NCBI GenBank assembly: GCA_949318235.1
Contig: OX439130.1
Location: 37,437,851-37,501,850 of the forward strand
Source of the DNA: Ecdyonurus torrentis
Lineage: Eukaryota > Arthropoda > Insecta > Ephemeroptera > Heptageniidae
Direction of reading: 5' to 3'
DNA length: 64,000 bases
Shown in pieces: positions 12,082-22,354 of this stretch. Position 1 is the first letter of the stretch, and each line of letters begins with the position of its first letter. The notes beneath the pieces were generated by a model. The model was not told where the DNA came from, did not search any database, and saw nothing but the letters and a program-made list of their open reading frames with translations. The position numbers were made by a program, and so were the translations under genes.

Positions 12082-15000
12082 TTACTCCACATAATAATCT
12101 CCTAGCCTTCTAGGAACTCGTGGTGTTCTTTGGCTTCGTCTAATAGGGGTAGACGTGACCAACTCAGGTGAGTTAGTACTGTTAGCAGACAGATCTCCTA
12201 CTCCGCTAATGGAACCAACCGGGGTTCGGCTGGGAGTACAGGCGTTGGTTGATCTGCCTGACTGATTTCCTGAGCCTGGTGATCGGATGGCCTCTCTGCT
12301 TGTCTCGTTTGAACCATTCCTGCTGGACACTGTAGGTTCTGTAACGTACGTAACAGGGGTTAACTTAGGCAATGCATTAGTTACAGGGTTACAAGTATAT
12401 GGTGATTTTTTCACTGGTAACTGAGTATGGAGGCTGGAACAATCAGGATTAAAAACATTTGCTTTCTCAACATAACGTTTCTTCATGTTGTCTGGATGGT
12501 AGAATCTTGTGGTTTGATTGTCAAACTGTACTTTATATTTTCTCGGCCCCAATACTTCAACTACCCTAGCTGGCAACCATGCTAGTTTCTTCTGTTTATA
12601 ATCTTGCGCCCATACCAAGTCTCCCACCTGATAATAATACTTGTAGCTCTGTGTTGCTTGTGCTGCTTCTTCCTCCCTTTTTGGATATTCTTTACGTTCA
12701 TACAATGGATGGAATGTGTCCCAGAGCGTTCTAATTTGCCGTCCATACATTGCTTGTGAAGGAGATATTCCTGTGGTTGCTGATGGAGTGGTCCTCAATT
12801 CTAGTAATATTTCAGGAATTTGAGCTGACCATTTTTCCACTGGAATTTTTAACATCATATTTTTAATTGTCTGTACTGTTCGTTCGGCTTGCCCATTACT
12901 AGCGGCATGGTACTCTGTCACTGGAATGTGTGTAATATTATACGTATTTATAAATTTGGTAAATTCTGCAGACTTGAATGCTGGTCCATTGTCACTTACG
13001 ATTATATCTGGCAATCCCCAGTTTGCGAACCAGTTTTTTAATATTTTCACTACTGTGTTGGTTGACAATGACCCGTGAGTTTCTTCAACGGCTGCCCACT
13101 TGGTGCTGGCATCCACTGCTATGAAAAAAGTTCTTCCTTTCAGCGGACCAAAAAAATCAACGTGTACTCTTGAGGCTGGAGGTGATGGTGACCATGGTAT
13201 TCTAGGAGCTTGTGGTGGACCTCTTTTCATGGCATTACATGTAGCACAAGTTTTTCCTAGATCTTCAATGTTTTTATCAATGTGTGGCCACCATACATAT
13301 GCTCGGGCTTTGTTCTTCATGCCGCTTATCCCGATGTGATGTTTATGCAGCAGCTCTAAGATTTTTTCTCTGCATTTAAGTGGGATGACCACTCGGTTTC
13401 CATACAGTAAGCATCCTTTTACTATGGACAATGCCTCACTATTCTTTTGGTACTCCGAGTGCAATTCCGTCAATGAACCACCATGCATTAGTATAGCCAT
13501 TACTTTAGCTAGTATTGGATCTCCTCTGGTTTCTTTGGCAATCATTTTTACAGACCACTCTTCTGGGGCTTGCTCCATAAACAGAATGCCTGCTGGTTCC
13601 GGAGGATCCTCGACACTGGTTGTGGCTATAGGAAGTCTACTGAATACATCCGCGTTAGCATGTTGTTTCCCAGGTCTGTATACTAATCTATAAGAATAAT
13701 TACTCAAGTATAGAGACCACCTAAGCATTCTAGGAGATACTGTTTCTGGTATAGGTTTATCACACTGAAGTAACCCTAGCAATGGTTTGTGGTCTGTTCG
13801 TATAGTGAAGGTTCTTCCAGCCACGTACATGTGGAACTTCTTGACCCCAAATACTACGGACAGCGCTTCTCTGTCTATTTGAGCATAGTTTTTCTCGCTG
13901 GGTCTCAGGGTTCTGGAAGCATTGGAGAAAGGTTTTTCTTCGCCGCCTGGCATCACATGACTGATTTCAGCTCCCACTCCGACAGAACTTGCATCGGCAT
14001 CTAGGATGATGGGTAGGTTAGGGTTGAATAAGGTAAGCTCAATTTCTGAGCTTAGCACTTGCTTGACATAATTCAGGGCATCTTGATGCTTTTGGGTCCA
14101 TACCCATTCCGCTCCATCTACCAATAGTTGATATAGCGGGTGGAATAACGTAGCCTTATGACGCAGGAACCTGTCGTAATAATTTATATACCCCAATAAG
14201 GATTGCAGTTCACCCTTCTCATTGGGGTTGGGCATCTTCATCAAGGCTTCAACCTTAGACTGGGTAGGCTTCACTCCTTGTCCAGACAAGAAGTAACCTG
14301 CGAACTCTAGCTGCAACACACAAAACAAGCATTTTTCTTTATTAAGCCGGAGCCCTGCTTCTAGTAGTCTAATCAATACAGCTCTTGTACGTTCCCATAG
14401 GAGTGCCACAGATTTTGCAGCCACCAAAATATCATCGTAGTATGTTAACACTCCGTCCAATCCACACATTAATTGTGATATAATTCTCACAAATATGGCC
14501 GGGGCTGATGACAACCCCGGGCTCAATCTTAATACCCTAAATAGTCCCAATATGGTATTAATCGTGAGTATCTTTGACGTCTCCTCATCTACAGTTATCT
14601 GGTTGAAAGCTCTAGCCAAATCAAGTTTCGAGAAGTATTTTACATCTCCTAATTTATCTAACATATTCTGTATGGTTGGCATAGGGAAAACTTCGGTGAC
14701 ACATTGTGGATTGACAGTTCCTTTGTAATCCCCACATATCCTCAAAGTCCCATCTGCCTTTTCTAAATCTATCGTTTGAGAAGCCCACTTAGAAAATAAT
14801 ATGGGCTTCATATAATCATCATTCTTAAGACGAATTAACTCACGCTTGACACGTTCCTCCTTGGCATAGGGTACACTTCTCGGCTTCATGAACTTTGGTG
14901 TAGCTCCCGGCTTCATCTCGATGGAGGCTGGTGGTCCAGTGTACTTGCCCAGCCCGGCTGCAAACACTCCTTCGAGCCCCCGCAGCTCCACAGGGAGTCC

Positions 15001-16440
15001 TATCAGCGCTTGGTCAGCCGTCTCCGCTGAGGTGAAGTGTACTGTCTGTATGCCGCTCACTGCAATTCCCAGGGCTGAAAACCAATTACGTCCTAATAAA
15101 GCAGGTCCTGGTGAATTCATGACTATAAGTGGCAACATGCACGCCCTATCCTTTATTTCCACTAACACCTGGAGACACCCTTTTACAGCTAAACTCTCCT
15201 TTGACCAAGTGTTTATCTTGGGCACGTTAGTCTCCAATGATGTTCCGTCAGGCCATAGTTGAGTAAATGTGTCCTGGCCAATTAAGCTACAACTTGCCCC
15301 ACTGTCTACTTCAAACACTACTGACTTCCCTGCCACTTTTAGACTTAACAATATAGGAGTCACTACATCAGACTCCCCCTCTTTACTATCCGCATGCATC
15401 ATAAACAGGCTATACTCAGACTGTTCCCACTTGTTCACTGCTGGTGACTCGAGTTCTCTCCTCTCCTGCTGAGTTGGCCCCTCGGTGTCCTCCTCTTCTT
15501 CCTCATCTTCCTGTTCTGCACTGACGTAGTGTGCTCGAAAGGTTTTCTCTCTTCTCTCTTTCCCTCTTCCTGCATTATGCAGTATCTGGTTTCTCCTCAC
15601 TACACATACCCTTTGCAAATGTCCTCTCTGCTCACAACAATCACACACAGTATTAGTGTGTGCACACTGGCTACCGTCATGATAGCTTGACCCACAGCGG
15701 AAACATTCCGCTCTGGCACCTCTGGCTTGGGCGCTTCCCCTGGTTCCTCGCCCCACTTGTGTGCCCCTTCCCCACTGACTATGGCCTTGGCCTGGAAAAC
15801 TTCCACGGTTTCCTCCTCTGTTTCTTCTCTCTGTCATTCTATGAATAACCTCCTCCCCCCCTTGATTTTCAAACCTCGCTGCACTCTTCATTGCCATCTC
15901 CGCAGCTTCTGCTTTTTCTCGTACCACCTGTAATGATAATTTTGACATTTCTAAAAATGTTTGACGTAATTTAGAGTCTCTCATTCCCGCTAATATTTGC
16001 ATTAGCATGCATTGTTCTACGTCTGTGAAGTTACATTTGACACTCAACCCGTTCAGTTCAGCAATGAACTGTGTCAAAGCTTCATTTGGTTTCTGCATAC
16101 AACATAAAAATTCATATCTTAACACCCATATGTTTGGTTCTGGATCATAATAACTTTTCAAAATTATGACAATTCTTTCAAACGACAACGATTCTAAAGT
16201 TTCTGGAGCTTTAATAAGTTTTTTAAGTTGCTTGAACACATTCTTGCCTATGACTGTCAATAATGTGTTCTTCTGTCGTTCTGTTTCTCTAATTTGGTTT
16301 GCCTTAAAATAATAATTTAGATGGTCTATGTAATTCGAAAAAGACTCTTCTCCTCCAGGAATAAATTCGTACGTAGTTCCTACCGTACCCAATACCATGT
16401 AGACAGGTGGTGGATGCTTCGTAGACTCGTCTTCTGACAT
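12082..16440 (-). CDS. Gag-Pol polyprotein of Ty3/Gypsy retrotransposon
   Basis: One uninterrupted 1452-aa frame starts 66 bp inside the primer-binding site. The N-terminal third is Gag (retrotransposon-gag-like block, about residues 30-190), followed by an RG-rich stretch and a zinc knuckle starting CFRCGSSYHDGSQC (about 245). The aspartic protease shows VDSGASCSLIG (about 378). Reverse transcriptase has YYDDIL (about 667), followed by RNase H with LDADASSVGVGAE and TDHKPLLGLL. Integrase has the HHCC finger (HHIGIS..CATC, about 1031-1070) and a DDE core with HVDFFG, VSDNGPAF and NGQAERT (about 1093-1185), then a GPY-like module (VVEVLGPRKYKVQ). All catalytic motifs look intact. There is no envelope frame. 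Confidence 0.96.
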   Translation of the reverse strand: MSEDESTKHPPPVYMVLGTVGTTYEFIPGGEESFSNYIDHLNYYFKANQIRETERQKNTLLTVIGKNVFKQLKKLIKAPETLESLSFERIVIILKSYYDPEPNIWVLRYEFLCCMQKPNEALTQFIAELNGLSVKCNFTDVEQCMLMQILAGMRDSKLRQTFLEMSKLSLQVVREKAEAAEMAMKSAARFENQGGEEVIHRMTERRNRGGNRGSFPGQGHSQWGRGTQVGRGTRGSAQARGARAECFRCGSSYHDGSQCAHTNTVCDCCEQRGHLQRVCVVRRNQILHNAGRGKERREKTFRAHYVSAEQEDEEEEEDTEGPTQQERRELESPAVNKWEQSEYSLFMMHADSKEGESDVVTPILLSLKVAGKSVVFEVDSGASCSLIGQDTFTQLWPDGTSLETNVPKINTWSKESLAVKGCLQVLVEIKDRACMLPLIVMNSPGPALLGRNWFSALGIAVSGIQTVHFTSAETADQALIGLPVELRGLEGVFAAGLGKYTGPPASIEMKPGATPKFMKPRSVPYAKEERVKRELIRLKNDDYMKPILFSKWASQTIDLEKADGTLRICGDYKGTVNPQCVTEVFPMPTIQNMLDKLGDVKYFSKLDLARAFNQITVDEETSKILTINTILGLFRVLRLSPGLSSAPAIFVRIISQLMCGLDGVLTYYDDILVAAKSVALLWERTRAVLIRLLEAGLRLNKEKCLFCVLQLEFAGYFLSGQGVKPTQSKVEALMKMPNPNEKGELQSLLGYINYYDRFLRHKATLFHPLYQLLVDGAEWVWTQKHQDALNYVKQVLSSEIELTLFNPNLPIILDADASSVGVGAEISHVMPGGEEKPFSNASRTLRPSEKNYAQIDREALSVVFGVKKFHMYVAGRTFTIRTDHKPLLGLLQCDKPIPETVSPRMLRWSLYLSNYSYRLVYRPGKQHANADVFSRLPIATTSVEDPPEPAGILFMEQAPEEWSVKMIAKETRGDPILAKVMAILMHGGSLTELHSEYQKNSEALSIVKGCLLYGNRVVIPLKCREKILELLHKHHIGISGMKNKARAYVWWPHIDKNIEDLGKTCATCNAMKRGPPQAPRIPWSPSPPASRVHVDFFGPLKGRTFFIAVDASTKWAAVEETHGSLSTNTVVKILKNWFANWGLPDIIVSDNGPAFKSAEFTKFINTYNITHIPVTEYHAASNGQAERTVQTIKNMMLKIPVEKWSAQIPEILLELRTTPSATTGISPSQAMYGRQIRTLWDTFHPLYERKEYPKREEEAAQATQSYKYYYQVGDLVWAQDYKQKKLAWLPARVVEVLGPRKYKVQFDNQTTRFYHPDNMKKRYVEKANVFNPDCSSLHTQLPVKKSPYTCNPVTNALPKLTPVTYVTEPTVSSRNGSNETSREAIRSPGSGNQSGRSTNACTPSRTPVGSISGVGDLSANSTNSPELVTSTPIRRSQRTPRVPRRLGDYYVE

Positions 16441-16505
16441 TTTTCTTCCTTGATCCCTTCACACTGCACACTAAAATCCGTTCATTATGTCGCCATCTCG
16501 CATCT

Positions 16506-16515
16506 CTCGTCGCCA
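16506..16515 (-). other. Primer-binding site, probably for tRNA-Ser
   Basis: Three bases inside the 5' LTR the element strand reads TGGCGACGAG. This is the complement of the CTCGTCG-CCA 3' end found in animal tRNA-Ser(GCU). The match to that tRNA comes from general knowledge; the host tRNA is not in the window. Confidence 0.7.
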
Positions 16516-16518
16516 ATT

Positions 16519-16763
16519 TGTGGTGGTATTAATAAAGTAAAATCACATAGATTAGATGTCACTGATAATGTTTATTTAAGATAACGGATCGTGTTATAAT
16601 TACAATCTCATTCTCCTAGCGTGTTCCAATCCCCTAGTGTACCATCTTGATTCCCCACACGCTCTCCCCTCCCCACTTACAACAGCTGTTTTCCCCTCCC
16701 AAAATCATATGCATAGTATGGGAACATAAGTGGGTTTGGCAAGCGGGGTTCACAATCATAACA
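16519..16763 (-). repeat. 5' LTR of the Ty3/Gypsy element
   Basis: It is a 245-bp direct copy of 11568-11812. On the element strand it starts TGTTATG and ends CCACA. It is followed on the plus strand by ATAAT, the second half of the target-site duplication. Confidence 0.95.
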
Positions 16764-16768
16764 ATAAT

Positions 16769-17274
16769 AAAAATAAATACTGTAAATAAATAAAGGTATA
16801 GTGGAAAAATCAATCTGTACTATGTACTTTATTTTTCGTTTAAGGTTTCCATGTAGTTAGGGGAGTAAATAATAGTCATAAATTTGGCCAAAGCCACCCC
16901 ACTTGTCGGTATACACCGATATGCATTAATTTGAGAAATACACGTGCTTTGCACGATGTAATCGTAGTAATTTGCTATAACAACATGTACGGTAAATATG
17001 CATTTGGATACAGCTTTATGGTCAAAGTTGTATGTACAGTATATTATATTCTTACTAACAAATTATATATAATGCTTCATTTTTATTATCTGATTTAGAT
17101 CTAGTGTACATGAGACAGAATACATAATTATGGTAGCATATCGCGATTGTATTATATTACCTCATAATTAAAATACGTAATGATATATTATATATATAGG
17201 ATATATATATATATATTATTTAGGAAAAAAGCAATTAAGGTCATAGAAAAACTCATTTGTCAAATTTCGATTCA
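16769..17274. other. Intergenic region left of the acetyltransferase pair
   Basis: AT-rich with a (TA)n run near 17185-17215. No gene is seen. A minus-strand AATAAA at 17082-17087 may serve the acetyltransferase that ends at 17275. Confidence 0.5.
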
Positions 17275-17727
17275 TTAAACTTGCTTGGCCATCAGTTTCA
17301 AGGTCTGGTCTTGGGCTGGGAATGTGGTGTACGACTGATGCTGGAACTGAAAGTCAGCAACTTGCGCGGTCAGTAGGGGGTCCCACTGGAGAATGTTTCC
17401 TATTCTTTGTGAGCCTGCAGATGAAAATATCGCAGTACACAGGGGAAGACCCTTAGCCTTTGCCACCTCCATAGCAGCCTTGACCAGCAGCAGGCCAACC
17501 CCTTGTCGGCGTCCAGAACTTGCTGTGGCAACAAACATTACTTCCAGTGACCTCTCAACCTTGTAGTGTGTGAACACATCCAATTGGGAGTCAACCTGTG
17601 AATCCCAAATTTTGTTTGCCTTAGATCCTAATTCTAGTACTGTTGTATACCGGCAATATTCCTTTAGAAATTAGCTACATATTTATTATTTTTTGAGAGA
17701 GAGGGAGAGGGAGAGAGAAAGAGAGAA

Positions 17728-17774
<47 letters not shown>

Positions 17775-18408
17775 ATTATATTTTACTGACTGTGAGTCAT
17801 GCTACTAACCCAGACCATGATATTGATGTACTCTTGTGCCAATGAAGTCTTGCAGTTTTCTTGTCGGAACGCGTCAAAGAATAGTTCCTGATTGGGTGGT
17901 GTCAACTCCTGAACCTTGTTGAAAGCAGCGCCCACCACCTGATCATTCTTAAGCGCTACTAGAGAGGTTCCGTCCTTGTAAGTCTCCACTGTAAGCCGCT
18001 CCAGGTCAGCCACACTATCGGGAAAATCCTGACAACAAAAATGATTCTGTGACCTATGAAAGTTTTTATTATAACATCTCAGGAGAGGACACTTCGTTCA
18101 TATAGGGTGCAATTAATGAACATTCAAAACACAGTTCAGAATTCCTAATTAAGCTTAGAAATCCCAGGTTCTTAGGATTTCTAAGGCTCTTCAGTGACCT
18201 ATACCCTTTGATGAATCGTACTGTACTTATAATGTTTTATTATTTATATTGCTTACAAACTTACGCTGAGTTTGATGCCCTTGGCTACAGGTTCGTCAGT
18301 GTAGAATGCCTCTCGCATCACCTGAAGGGCAGCAGGTAATCTTTCTTCAGTCAAACTAACGATTTTAATACCGCACTCGTTCTCTGCCCAAATCTTTTCG
18401 TCTGCCAT
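17275..18408 (-). CDS. Arylalkylamine N-acetyltransferase-like (GNAT), paralogue A
   Basis: Three exons on the minus strand: 18265-18408, 17810-18028, 17275-17595, giving 227 aa. The start at 18408 (MADEKIW) aligns with the start of paralogue B. The order ERLPAALQVMREAFYTDEP, then GTSLVALKNDQVVGAAFN, then RRQGVGLLLVKAA matches insect-type aaNAT proteins of the GNAT fold. The RRQGVG stretch is the acetyl-CoA pyrophosphate-binding motif (Q/R-x-x-G-x-G/A). The family acetylates arylalkylamines such as dopamine and serotonin or polyamines; the substrate cannot be read from sequence. The first two exons (144 and 219 bp) have the same lengths as in paralogue B. The 321-bp last exon is split in B. 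An in-frame upstream ATG exists, but its extension looks non-conserved. Confidence 0.88.
17696..17772. repeat. (GA)n microsatellite
   Basis: Imperfect, then perfect GA repeats lie in the second intron of acetyltransferase A. Confidence 0.95.
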
Positions 18409-18560
18409 CGCCAGCTGCACTTGTAACAATTTTAATGCTATACATTCTGCTAAACTGTGCAATTTGAGATTTGAATTAAATAATTCTCTGAATCTAGCAT
18501 TATAACAAAAACACACACACACATTATCACTTGCAAGTATTTTGCATTGAAATTAAAGGA

Positions 18561-18907
18561 ATAGACCAGAGAAAAACATAAGCATTTGCATCACAAAACA
18601 CTTGATAGGATTTACATAAATAACATTAGTTTGTCTCAAAACGCAACCGTAGCCCCCCGTAGCAATGATCAGAAATATCGATTTATGCAACCCGCACAAC
18701 ATTTTTATACTAATTTTTGCATGTTTCTGGCGTCATTAACATGAATTTTCACGCAAATTGCATACTTTACAGTTTTTTCACGCTCTTTTGTGAGGCTCAC
18801 ACAGGTGGGGCTACATTAACATTCTGTTAAAAATTGTTATCAGTTTTGAAGATCCCATTTGGTGTTTATCATTCATTAAAAAGCACATGTTATTTTATGT
18901 GGTCTAT
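18561..18907. mobile_element. Dispersed element with ATAGACCA ends, copy 1
   Basis: It begins atagaccagagaaaaac and ends tggtctat, a short inverted terminus. A second copy at 35005-35332 matches along its whole length, apart from small gaps, in the same orientation. It is non-coding, probably a non-autonomous DNA transposon. Confidence 0.8.
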
Positions 18908-20028
18908 GGCTTTAAAGCTTTTAATTTTAAAAATCTCTTCCTCTGACACAAAATAAATAATAATAATAGTAAATTTTTATCTTTATTAACCGTATGAATA
19001 ACTATAACTTACCAAGTTCCGTGAAGTAATTAACTTATTGAGGTTCTGAATCGTATGGACAGTACCAAGTTAATGCAAGACGCCTCCCTCAATTGAAGCT
19101 ATACTTGCTGGCATGCAATTTCAATAGTAAAAAACGTGTAGCTTTGTGTGACCAAATACAAGACTAATGCAGTCAATTATTTAATAAACTATACCTAATG
19201 AAATATGAACGATTATTTACGTAATCGATTATAGTATTATACTATTCAAATCTGTACTGCAAGTTGATGAAGTAAATAAAAAAATAAAAGTGGCAAACTT
19301 GTATCGATTGTCGACTATGATTATTTGTAAGTTTAAATATCGATTATGAGTCCCATCGTAGTATTTCAGCCTTGAGTTGTATATTTTGAAAAGCTTGGTT
19401 TGTGTTGCATAACTAGATACTTCCTTACTGGATTTTAAATTAGCTGCACCGCCAATCTCATCAATCAATTTGTCGCCCAGCAATCTTTTTTCCTTTTTTT
19501 GCTATTGCATTACGTAGGAAAATATTTTATACCACACTAATCTCGGACTAAAATCATAAAGAAAGCAAGGAGATGGAGAGGATAAATCCATGATCTTTAG
19601 CAACAATGTGCCTTAAGCTTGCGCAGTGTATAATTTTTAATTCTCATAAATGAAAATTAAATTGTTAAATTAAATTGTGCGCTGCATATTAAGAAAACTA
19701 ACAAAGATACTACACTAATAATAATAGGAAGAAAACTAATAAATAATATGTTCCTGTGGTAATATTTTATTTACTGTATTTTAATGAAGCATATTTTTTA
19801 CAAAGCATGAACAAAATAATAATAATTTAAAATTTTATGGTATAGTGATATTTTCATTTTTAATCTTATTAATTTATTTATTAACTGTAGGAATTTGAAA
19901 TGTATTTTAACCACTTTTTGTCCTGCAAAGTTCCTTAAAACTTAATTATTAATAACGACTTCTTCGTTTCAACTTGTTACTGAAAAAGTAATTTGTATAT
20001 AATAAGTTAATAATAAAGCAAACTTGCT

Positions 20029-20346
20029 ATAGGGTCTATGCATTCATGTTAGAGTCGACGCCATGTTGGATCACTCAATAACATGGGTGGCATAGGAAAA
20101 TAAATCATTTTGCCAGTTAAAAACCACTATGCATAAATATGCAATATTTTTTAGAGCAATGATGTTGTAAATATGTTGAATTAGTATCTCAAGTAAGTGA
20201 GAAAAATAATAATAACAATAAAATTAACCGATTTCCCAAAGAAATTTGGCTTAAATGAAGTTTGTCCTATGCTGAGCAATGTTATTCACTACTCCAGTAT
20301 GGCCTCTAATCGCATTAAATATGACGTCATCCGCATACACCCTATA
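20029..20346. mobile_element. MITE with TATAGGGT ends, copy 1 of 3
   Basis: It starts tatagggtctatgcattcatg and ends gcatacaccctata. The other copies are at 40631-40933 and 53331-53642, both in inverse orientation relative to this one. All share a central 'tttgtcctatgctgagcaatgttatt' type block and carry the 10-bp palindrome atgacgtcat near the same end (20321-20330 here). Confidence 0.85.
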
Positions 20347-20382
20347 TAATTATGGTCTTTTGTGGTGAAACTAAATTACGTT

Positions 20383-21390
20383 CTAGAGCCTACACGCCAT
20401 GAGAACGAGAGTTTTATTATCGCCCGTGTACTTGCTGTAGGGTTCTCCTTTAAACTCGAACTCGGACATGTAAGCTGTGATCAGTTGGTCCCACTTGAGA
20501 GCTATACCAATTTTCTGCGAATTGTTGTTGGAGAATATTGCTGAACACAGAGGCAGATTTCTGGAGCGTGCTACCGCCATGGCACCCTGCACCAGTAGCA
20601 AGCCAACCCCTGTAGGATAATAATCAAAATTATTTTCATTATTAATTCTATAGTTCAAAAAATAACATCATTAAATTAATTAAGATAATTGTATTTAAAT
20701 AAAAATATATAACCATAGCAAACACAAAATTAGTTTTGCCAAAGAGTGTGCGCGCATTAAAATCGCAAAGTTTACTCAAAACCTTCGCTTATGCTTTTCA
20801 ATTTATTGCAATGATTATGTTTCATATTGTTTTTCAAATATAGAAAAATGTAGATAGAAAGAAAAAAAATGTATTATATGGAACACGGCACATCGAAAAT
20901 GTACTGATAATAATAAATTTACTGAAAAAATGAGAGTAAAAATAAAAATATTTTAAAAATACTCATAACATTATATTATTATATAATTATATTATTTAGG
21001 ATATTATGGGGAGCGGGGACGATCGCTTTACTTACCTTGCTTACGGCTCGATCTTGCGGTTGCAATAAACATCACCTCCATGCTCTTATCTACGCCATAA
21101 TGCTCGAATACATCTTTCCTGGCATCCACCTATACACATTTACAGTATATAATCATAGCATATTTATATTATATTATGGATCGAGGTGTTAATTTATTTA
21201 CTTATATAACCAATTATATGCTGCGGCTGAAGTAAATATAACGGTAACTATTTAGTATGTATCGCAACTGTGATTTTTATTATTATTTTGTAATATACAT
21301 TTAATTTTTTCTAAATATAGCACGTAGTTCTAATTTTGGCACCTACAAAAATATATATATAATATATATATATTTTTGTTATTATTATAT

Positions 21391-21429
<39 letters not shown>

Positions 21430-22354
21430 TGTTTAATGATATACATATAATTTTTTAAAAGAAATAACTTTTAACTTTACTTGATTGTGAGTATCCAAAA
21501 TTTGGTTTACGGTTTCGATGTTTTAATGACTGTTATTTCATTTAACTGACGCACTAAAAATTGAACTTACCCTCATCATAAGATACATGTACTCCTTGGC
21601 CTCCTCGGTTTGACACTCGTGCTCTCTAAAGTGGTCAAAAAAGCTCGTATCTCCCTCGGCAGCTTTGCTCTGTACTTTGTTGAAAGCCACTCCTACTACT
21701 TTGCCTTCTTTGAGTGCCACAAGTGACGTGCCATCTCGGTACGTATGCAGTGTCAGCTTCTCCAGTTCATCTACAGCCTGAGGACACTTCTGCAACAACC
21801 ACACTCAATATTTTAACATTTGAATTTTCTGTTCATATCGACGTATACGACTACGAGTAGATTATACTCGAGTTCAATTACTTTTAATTATCTTAAAACA
21901 ATACAAGGTTTACCTATGCAAGAAAATCTTAATTACAGCCGTATTGCTTACTTTATAGGTCATTAAATTTATTATTGAAAATATATAAAGGAATTTATTT
22001 CCGTTTGTATACTACTGGAAATTAGGAGAAATATTTTTACTATTTTTATCTATTATTTTATCGCAAGTTTACAAATAATAGAAAATAAATTTTTAATACA
22101 AATAAAATTGATATTAAAATATTTCGTTTATTTTTAATTGTAATACTGAATATTGAAAGAAAAATACTGTAACCGAAGTTTACGTAAATGACATATGTCA
22201 CTTAACTTACCAGCAACCTAGTCCCCATTGCCACAGGTTCATCAGTATAGTAAGATTCACGCATGATAGCTAGCGCCTCGTCCAGTCGTTCGTCCGTCAG
22301 GTTGACGAGGATTACTCCCTTGTCGTTGCTCAGCCATACATTCTCTCCAGACAT
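20383..22354 (-). CDS. Arylalkylamine N-acetyltransferase-like (GNAT), paralogue B
   Basis: Four exons on the minus strand: 22211-22354, 21571-21789, 21036-21129, 20383-20609, giving 227 aa, the same length as paralogue A. The start is MSGENVWLSNDKG. Conserved blocks are ERLDEALAIMRESYYTDEP, GTSLVALKEGKVVGVAFN, KSMEVMFIATARSSRKQGVG and MAVARSRNLPLCSAIFS. The acetyl-CoA motif RKQGVG is split by the third intron, which paralogue A lacks; otherwise exon sizes agree exactly. Tandem arrangement, matching orientation and equal lengths mark the pair as a local duplication. The substrate is unknown. Confidence 0.88.

Larger units (their letters stand above)
11563..16768 (-). mobile_element. Ty3/Gypsy LTR retrotransposon, apparently full length
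   Basis: Two 245-bp LTRs (11568-11812 and 16519-16763) start TG and end CA on the element strand and appear identical by eye. They are flanked by the 5-bp direct repeat ATAAT (11563-11567 and 16764-16768). Between them are a primer-binding site, one 1452-codon gag-pol frame and a polypurine tract, all in the minus orientation. The order protease, RT, RNase H, integrase is that of Ty3/Gypsy. A single fused gag-pol and a serine-tRNA-like primer site suggest a mag-type lineage, which is an inference. Matching LTRs and an unbroken frame indicate a recent insertion. Confidence 0.95.
18409..20382. other. Intergenic region between the two acetyltransferases
   Basis: It contains two repeat elements (18561-18907 and 20029-20346), described separately. 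The remainder is AT-rich, with no gene seen. Confidence 0.6.

Noticed and set aside
13100..15933. Several plus-strand open frames of 60-124 codons
   Set aside because: They are antisense to the retrotransposon gag-pol gene and match no family.
18409..18522. Acetyltransferase A start at an upstream in-frame ATG
   Set aside because: The extension includes a Cys-Val run from a CA repeat and has no counterpart in paralogue B.
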